A stretch of 11,766 nucleotides of DNA from assembly GCA_020438245.1 (NCBI GenBank), contig JAGQUY010000044.1, positions 1 through 11,766 of the forward strand, written 5' to 3'. Source of the stretch: Bacteroidota bacterium (GTDB lineage Bacteria; CLD3; SB21). How positions within the stretch are numbered: the first letter of the stretch is position 1; each line of letters opens with the position of its first letter. A program made the position numbers and the translations under genes. The notes beneath the pieces are model-generated. The model saw only the letters and a list, made by a program, of their open reading frames with translations. It did not search any database and was not told where the DNA came from. Below, one piece after another: positions 6,849-11,766 of this stretch.

Positions 6849-8579
6849 CTATTTTCCTGCCAAAATGTTTTCATAGCGTTGTCTGTTCACCAAGAGCGTC
6901 CTTGCTTCCTTGTAAGCCAAATCATGTCTGAATCCTGCGATGATCCTGGCACGATTTCCGAAATACCGGCTGATAATCTCCTGCTCTAGAAATGCTCTGA
7001 TGATGGGACGGCTGTTCTCAAACTCCTTCGCACTCTGCGACCTGAGATCCACTTTCAGATTTTCAATCTTCGTCCTAACCGCTGCATCGTAATTCAGCCT
7101 ATGCGCCAGCTCGGATATATTGCTCATTTGCTGTTCGGCGCGGCTCTGATAGGAGAAATTTTTTGAAGAAAGATAGTCCTTGAAATCATCGATCTGCTCG
7201 TCCGTTACGGTGAACGCAGAGTCGATCGTTGGGTGGCGAGAAACGAAATACGTCGCATAATCAAAAACAAGCCCCTTCCTCAACAACTCTCTGACAAAAA
7301 TAGGATATTCTTCTGCGCTGATTTCTACATCGGGGTTGATACCGCCGTCAGAAAACACCGATCGTCCTGACGTCGTTTTAAACAGTTGACGGCGGTTTGA
7401 TTTAAGAGTGTCTTCAGATGGATACGAGGCGTCGTCCTCACCAAATGTCTCAAACGGTCCCCGGTACTCACCGGCACCGGCGGACTGGGCTCGCAATCTT
7501 TTTTCTGTGTAGTTTTCTTTTTGGATACAACGTCCGCTCGGCGTGAAATACTTCGCAGTGGTTATCTTCAGCACAGCCTCCTTCTCCTGCAACGGATATA
7601 GCGTTTGAACGAGGCCCTTGCCGAATGTGGTGGAACCGACCAGCACTGCTCGATCCAAATCTTGAAGAGCCCCCGCGACGATTTCAGACGCACTTGCACT
7701 TCCCTCATCCACCAACACCAACAGTGGAATATCCGGCAGCATCGGTTCATTGGCCGCATTGTAATATCGGTTGGCATCGGGCATCCGTCCTTTTGTATAC
7801 GTAATGAGCTGGCCCTTCTTGACAAACTCGTTGGTAATGTCAATTGCTACGTCCAGCAAGCCGCCGGGGTTACCCCGCAGATCAAGTATCAGAGCCTGCA
7901 TGCCACTCTGCTTAAGATCTTTAAGCGCTTTGTGGAAATCAAAATTCGCGGTTTTTGAAAATTTTGTGAGCTTGATATACCCAACGGTTGGATCAACCAT
8001 CCCCGCAAAAGAGATGTTTTCTACTGCGATCATCTCCCGGATGAGTTCAAATTCCAGTTGGTGATCCTGCCCTTCACGTTCAATGACCAGTTTTACTTTA
8101 GTGCCCGGTTCACCCTTGACGAAATTGGACATTTGCTGCAACGTTATTTCTTTGCGAGTCAGTTCATCCACGGCAACGATGTGATCTCCCGGCAAAATTC
8201 CGGCACGTTGCGCCGGCGACCCGTCCATCGTGGTAATAACCGTGATGAATCCGTCCTTGATACCTACCGATATGCCGACCCCGCCGTATTTCCCCATCAT
8301 CAATGCGTCAAGGTCACCGCTCTCAGGGCCCTCATAGTACATGGTATAAGGATCCAATGCCCCAAGCAGTCCGTCAATACCCGAACGGATGAATTCCCGC
8401 GGAGAAACTTCATCGACATATTTTTCGGTAATGTTCTTATAGATGTCGCCAAATAGTCGAATCCCCCTTTTGACTTCATAGTAGTAGTCGTTGTCGCCCG
8501 CAGTCTGAGTTAACCATCCTACTGACAATGCCGACGAAATCACGACTATCGACAGTAGCACTGCTTTCTTTCTCAACAC
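6849..8579 (-). CDS. S41 family C-terminal processing peptidase (CtpA/Prc type)
   Basis: A periplasmic serine protease of 576 residues with an N-terminal signal peptide or anchor (KKAVLLSIVVISSALSVGWL), a helical N-domain (LDPYTMYY motif near 75), a PDZ domain at about 97-180 (GGVGISV, SPAQRAGILPGDHIVAVD), and the S41 core. The catalytic dyad is visible: Ser296 in DEGSASASEIVAGALQD and Lys321 in GSTTFGKGLVQ, spaced by 25 residues exactly as in the D1 protease (S372/K397). The tail of about 200 residues after the core is charged and helical. GTG at 8579 has AAAGGGG 5 bases upstream (8585-8591). It begins 12 bases after the M23 peptidase gene. CtpA/Prc proteases degrade proteins from the C-terminus, and in E. 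coli and Pseudomonas they control murein endopeptidases, which makes the upstream M23 protein a candidate substrate. Confidence 0.95.
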   Translation of the reverse strand: MLRKKAVLLSIVVISSALSVGWLTQTAGDNDYYYEVKRGIRLFGDIYKNITEKYVDEVSPREFIRSGIDGLLGALDPYTMYYEGPESGDLDALMMGKYGGVGISVGIKDGFITVITTMDGSPAQRAGILPGDHIVAVDELTRKEITLQQMSNFVKGEPGTKVKLVIEREGQDHQLEFELIREMIAVENISFAGMVDPTVGYIKLTKFSKTANFDFHKALKDLKQSGMQALILDLRGNPGGLLDVAIDITNEFVKKGQLITYTKGRMPDANRYYNAANEPMLPDIPLLVLVDEGSASASEIVAGALQDLDRAVLVGSTTFGKGLVQTLYPLQEKEAVLKITTAKYFTPSGRCIQKENYTEKRLRAQSAGAGEYRGPFETFGEDDASYPSEDTLKSNRRQLFKTTSGRSVFSDGGINPDVEISAEEYPIFVRELLRKGLVFDYATYFVSRHPTIDSAFTVTDEQIDDFKDYLSSKNFSYQSRAEQQMSNISELAHRLNYDAAVRTKIENLKVDLRSQSAKEFENSRPIIRAFLEQEIISRYFGNRARIIAGFRHDLAYKEARTLLVNRQRYENILAGK

Positions 8580-8584
8580 GTTAT

Positions 8585-8591
8585 CCCCTTT
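8585..8591 (-). promoter_or_regulatory. Ribosome binding site of the S41 protease gene
   Basis: AAAGGGG on the minus strand lies 5 bases before GTG at 8579, supporting that start over the adjacent TTG at 8576 and giving the protease gene its own translation signal in the short gap after the M23 gene. Confidence 0.7.
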
Positions 8592-11162
8592 CTATTTCTG
8601 ATGAAGACCCATTCTCGGGTTTTCCCAGAGTCCTATAAATCGCACGGCATCAAAAGCTATGGTGCCGCGCCGCTGAGTGGTTACATTGTCCAATGAAACA
8701 AAAACATCATCCGACGCGTCCAGTTCAACGGTCGCCAAGGTGATCCACTCCTCGGTAAATTTATTTTGATTTACTTTGTATTCACGTACGCCGGCCGACG
8801 TGTGCAGTTTATACGTGGCGATAACCGTTGCATACTTCTTCGGGATCATCACCTGGATCTTGTAAAATCCTGATTGCGGAAGCTTTGGCCGCCAAACCAT
8901 CTCAACCGTTTTAACGCTATTGGTGATGTAGGAGTAACGATAGCTATGGTGGTAACCCTTTGGATTGAAAAACGTATTGGCAACTTCCTGATCATCCACC
9001 ACGATTATGTTTTCCGGCTCATAGTGATTTTCAGAACGGTACACCCCGCCGTCCCGGATGGTCTGGACAACAACACTGTCGTTCAGGAAAATGGGTTCAG
9101 GCGGCGTGCAAACATCATCGACCCGAAGCTCCCAGTGGATATGCGGCGCACTACTTCTTCCAGTACTGCCGCACGTGCCCAATTCCTGGCCCTGCCTCAC
9201 CTGCTCACCAATATCCACCGAAATAGCTGACAAATGGCTGACCAGTGTTGTGTACTTGTGTCCTCCATAAAAGTAATCCACTTTGACCATTCGACCGTAT
9301 CCGCGCACATAGCCTGCAAAGGAAACTACCCCGTCCGTTGACGCCCTCACCGGCAACCCGTAGTCGCTATCTCCTCCGTCCCTTCCTTCCTGATAGTTCA
9401 AATCCAATGCAAACCGGATTCCTCTAATGTGATGACCTCGATTGTAATAGCTGCCCGTTCCTCCTGCCGACCAAAGGCCTTCAAACGGAAATTTGATCTT
9501 GGGAAAATCCTCGACTACAACCTTGATCACAACGGGGTCAGACCAGACCCCACGATCGTCCAATGCTTTGAAAAAAATGAAATGGGTTCCCGCAACGAGC
9601 TGTTTCGGGTGTGTCGTGAAGGACAACTCCTTGCTCAGCTCGCCGTTGATGCTTGAAGACCAGCTGTATTGGATCACTTTACGATCATCGGATGTATGTA
9701 CACTGCCAACAAGGCGCATCGTTTGATATTTTCTAATGACGATAGATCCGGCCACCGCTTCTTCCTTAATCAAATCCCAAGCGCCATGTTTGGACCCCCA
9801 ACGAACCCGCCTGTGGAGATACACTTTTGTGGAAAAAACGGAATCAATTCCGACAGAAAAATCACGCGATGTGTCGACCTTGTATTTCTTGATGTCGGCA
9901 ACGGCACTGAACTGGACTGCCAACAGGGAATCCTGTTCATTCTCCCATCGACTCGTATACACTGAATCCTTTTCAAAGTCGTCGTCCGCATAAAAAAAGA
10001 ACGATGACGCGGGCAACTCTGTTTTGGGTGCTTGTCTGAATATCCCGCGAAAATCCATGTCGGCAGGCGTCTCGCCCTGCTCGGAAAGCAGGGACAATTC
10101 CCCGTCGTCGTTGCTGGCCACATGTTCTGATCCGGGCAGATAGGATACGACGTAGCCGGGTGATTTCATTTCAGTAAAGACCCTCCATGAACGGCCCATA
10201 TCTTCAGAAAGAATCATCCGGGTTTCTCTTGTACTTTCTATTTCGAGCGGTTTGTCCACGGCATACAATGTTCCGTTCACTAGATCAAGATTCTTAGCCC
10301 AGGAATCCTGCCCTTTCGCCGATTCGGAATACTGGATCCTTCGTTCCTCATACGAAACGAATCGGTCGGAGCTAACGTACAAAGAGGTGAAACTTCGATC
10401 CGGGTCATCCCGGTCGTATGCAGATCCTGCTACCATCACCGTGTCCCCGTTCATGAAAATTCGTCCGTCTTCCATACTCACATTGCCCCCCGGCCCGATT
10501 TCGGATGCTTCAATCCATATCCTACCGCCGTCATCACTCCTCAAAACCGTCATCTTCGAAGGCTTATTCCTTAGACCTGCGGTCAAATAGCCGTGACCTC
10601 TTTCAAATCGGATGTCATAGAGCTGGCCTTCAAATGGGAACTCTTCAAGATGCCAGTTCATTCCTCCGTCAGAGGACCGATATAACCGGTCATATCCAAA
10701 AGGCTCATGGGCCAAAATCCAGCCGACCTGCGCAGTTTCAAAATATATTTTCTTGATATCCATATTCGGAAACGGAAACGCAGCAGCATGCCATTTGATA
10801 CCGTCATTCGTAAGTACAAGGAAGTCCCTTTCCTGGCCACTCTGATTCAAACCGACCCAACACGACTTATTATCGAACACAAAAAGATCCCTGATTTCAA
10901 CGGCTTCCGGACCGGATTGAATCACCGTCTGAAGAACCCATGTGTGGCCCCCGTCGTTTGTTTTTAGGAGGACCGTATTAAAAAAGACTCGTGACGTGCT
11001 GTCCGAGCCTGAGAGACCTCCATGTTTAACAGGCCCTGCAGCCCATCCGATCAGACTGTCTGCAAAAGCGACGCGCATTCGATGAACGGTGTTTTCCTGT
11101 GAAACCAGTCCCGATCCGAATAAGGCTACCCCAAGTATTACCAAGCCGACTTTTCTAACCAT
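8592..11162 (-). CDS. Secreted multidomain protein: BNR propeller, Ig-like, M23 peptidase, golvesin-like domain
   Basis: This 856-residue protein starts with a signal peptide (MVRKVGLVILGVALFGSGLV). Five Asp-box/BNR-like motifs follow: TNDGGHTW (68), TNDGIKW (118), SSDGGMNW (163), SDDGGRIW (209) and SEDMGRSW (319), giving a sialidase/Ycf48-like propeller. An Ig-like region lies at about 498-545. The M23 (LytM-type) domain spans roughly 575-695: catalytic/zinc HIH at 674-676 (GRSSAPHIHWEL), His643 in LVSHLS, and Asp587 in FALDL. The usual HxxxD first ligand is absent (Arg583 in its place); His577/His578 further upstream may serve. The C-terminus (719-843) resembles the golvesin-like domain, with VWRPKLPQSGFYKIQV and FDAVRF. 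It probably cleaves peptidoglycan cross-links or related peptides in the periplasm or at the surface. ATG at 11162 overlaps the TPR-like gene by about 25 bases; a GTG at 11189 is possible. Confidence 0.9.
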   Translation of the reverse strand: MVRKVGLVILGVALFGSGLVSQENTVHRMRVAFADSLIGWAAGPVKHGGLSGSDSTSRVFFNTVLLKTNDGGHTWVLQTVIQSGPEAVEIRDLFVFDNKSCWVGLNQSGQERDFLVLTNDGIKWHAAAFPFPNMDIKKIYFETAQVGWILAHEPFGYDRLYRSSDGGMNWHLEEFPFEGQLYDIRFERGHGYLTAGLRNKPSKMTVLRSDDGGRIWIEASEIGPGGNVSMEDGRIFMNGDTVMVAGSAYDRDDPDRSFTSLYVSSDRFVSYEERRIQYSESAKGQDSWAKNLDLVNGTLYAVDKPLEIESTRETRMILSEDMGRSWRVFTEMKSPGYVVSYLPGSEHVASNDDGELSLLSEQGETPADMDFRGIFRQAPKTELPASSFFFYADDDFEKDSVYTSRWENEQDSLLAVQFSAVADIKKYKVDTSRDFSVGIDSVFSTKVYLHRRVRWGSKHGAWDLIKEEAVAGSIVIRKYQTMRLVGSVHTSDDRKVIQYSWSSSINGELSKELSFTTHPKQLVAGTHFIFFKALDDRGVWSDPVVIKVVVEDFPKIKFPFEGLWSAGGTGSYYNRGHHIRGIRFALDLNYQEGRDGGDSDYGLPVRASTDGVVSFAGYVRGYGRMVKVDYFYGGHKYTTLVSHLSAISVDIGEQVRQGQELGTCGSTGRSSAPHIHWELRVDDVCTPPEPIFLNDSVVVQTIRDGGVYRSENHYEPENIIVVDDQEVANTFFNPKGYHHSYRYSYITNSVKTVEMVWRPKLPQSGFYKIQVMIPKKYATVIATYKLHTSAGVREYKVNQNKFTEEWITLATVELDASDDVFVSLDNVTTQRRGTIAFDAVRFIGLWENPRMGLHQK

Positions 11163-11766
11163 TTCCAGTACCTTATACTTTCGTTCCACCTTAAACGATC
11201 CACATTTCTTTCGGACTTTCTGACAACAATTTCGGCTGTCCTTATTGCTTCTCCGTACCGACCAACTCTGCCGCACGCCGTCGCACAGAGTTGAAGCCTC
11301 AAAAGTTCCATGGACTCCGCCGCAAAGTCCGGAAGATCGCGCAGGAGGTCATACGCCAACTGAAACTCACCTTCCGCCAAACAGGCTTGGGCCAGCCACA
11401 GCTTCCCTTCCGACGTTGAATCGTGCAAAGATAATATTTTACCCATAGTTGTGCCAAATCGCAAGAGTGAATCAGCCACCGGCTTGTTCTCCTGTCGGTA
11501 TATAAACCTCCTATAATGTACGGCTTCTTCCGATAGACCGTGACTCGATGCATCGCTCGACAGGTTCTGAATTTTCGCGATGGCGGCTTCTCGAAGTCCT
11601 TCCGAAAATGCAACGTCTGCCTGAAACAGCCTGCTGGCGAGCCGTACTGAAAACGGAGTGGATTCAGAAGTTGCCAGCGAATCCAACCGTTTTTGATCTG
11701 GAACTCCCTGCATAAATTGAAGACGAAGGTATCTCAACAACAACCAAGCGCTCTCGGGATTCAACT
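11138..11766 (-). CDS. TPR-like helical-repeat protein, C-terminal part (5' end outside window)
   Basis: The frame is open to the right edge, so only the last 208 or so residues are seen; the TTG near the edge is probably an internal Leu codon. The sequence is almost entirely helical with repeat-like pairs: SEGKLWLAQACLAEGEFQLA with DLLRDLPD, then LRLQLCATACGRVGRYGEAI with TAEIVVRKSE, which fit TPR spacing and the small/aromatic pattern. TPR arrays mediate protein-protein contacts. Whether the protein is exported is unknown since the N-terminus is missing. The 3' end overlaps the start of the M23 peptidase gene, so the two are likely co-translated and the TPR protein may act with it, for example as a periplasmic or outer-membrane adaptor. 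That link is inference. Confidence 0.75.
   Translation of the reverse strand, partial: LNPESAWLLLRYLRLQFMQGVPDQKRLDSLATSESTPFSVRLASRLFQADVAFSEGLREAAIAKIQNLSSDASSHGLSEEAVHYRRFIYRQENKPVADSLLRFGTTMGKILSLHDSTSEGKLWLAQACLAEGEFQLAYDLLRDLPDFAAESMELLRLQLCATACGRVGRYGEAIRTAEIVVRKSERNVDRLRWNESIRYWKWLEKSAW

Noticed and set aside
11163..11276. Longer N-terminus for the M23 protein starting at 11276
   Set aside because: The added 38 residues are basic and Cys-containing, overlap the TPR-like gene by about 140 bases, and push the signal peptide away from the N-terminus.
1..11766. Search for a defence system, CRISPR array, transposon or prophage
   Set aside because: No spaced repeats, transposase or integrase motifs, tRNA-like ends or defence-associated domains were seen; the lone methyltransferase is of the small-molecule type, with no DNA-methylase NPPY/DPPY motif and no restriction partner.

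Overview
The window reads as ordinary bacterial chromosome of moderate GC content, almost fully coding, with no sign of mobile elements, CRISPR arrays, tRNA or rRNA. The gene content points to the FCB side of the tree (Bacteroidota/Chlorobiota/Ignavibacteria, or a neighbouring lineage such as Calditrichota, Marinimicrobia or KSB1). The pointers are a cyclophilin lipoprotein with the long insert seen in Bacteroidota-type homologues, an NHL beta-propeller exoprotein, and a multidomain M23 peptidase with BNR repeats and a golvesin-like C-terminal domain. Several genes have strong Shine-Dalgarno sites (AAAGGAGG, AAAGGGG), which argues against core Bacteroidota. This placement is inference; no marker gene settles it.

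Layout. Positions 1-915 (minus) hold the N-terminal 305 codons of a secreted NHL/6-bladed propeller protein whose 3' end lies outside the window. It is divergent from a cyclophilin-type peptidyl-prolyl isomerase lipoprotein (964-1680, plus); the roughly 48-base gap between them carries the only clear regulatory region seen. The isomerase gene converges with miaA with 8 bases between the stops, and a strong hairpin overlaps the end of miaA. From 1689 to the right edge everything is on the minus strand. In transcription order (right to left) the genes are: a partial TPR-like helical protein, the M23 peptidase, an S41 (CtpA-type) protease, a TauE/SafE-type (TSUP) transporter, a DUF1634-like small membrane protein, a small lipoprotein, a SAM methyltransferase with an N-terminal CxxC pair, mutL and miaA. 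Junctions are overlaps or gaps of at most about 24 bases, so these nine genes probably form one operon or at least one transcript. No gene-free stretch longer than 300 bases exists.

How the genes may work together. The right half looks like a cell-envelope module: a periplasmic murein hydrolase candidate followed 12 bases later by a CtpA/Prc-like protease, the class known in proteobacteria to control murein endopeptidases by proteolysis. A membrane export block (TSUP, DUF1634, lipoprotein) follows with 4-7 base overlaps. The left end of the operon is informational: MutL mismatch repair with an intact nicking-endonuclease motif, and MiaA tRNA isopentenylation, in the widely conserved mutL-miaA order. 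I did not find an obviously new defence or mobile system. The most interesting points are the M23 domain architecture with its altered first zinc-ligand motif, the M23-S41 pairing, and the unnamed lipoprotein tied to the TSUP-DUF1634 pair.
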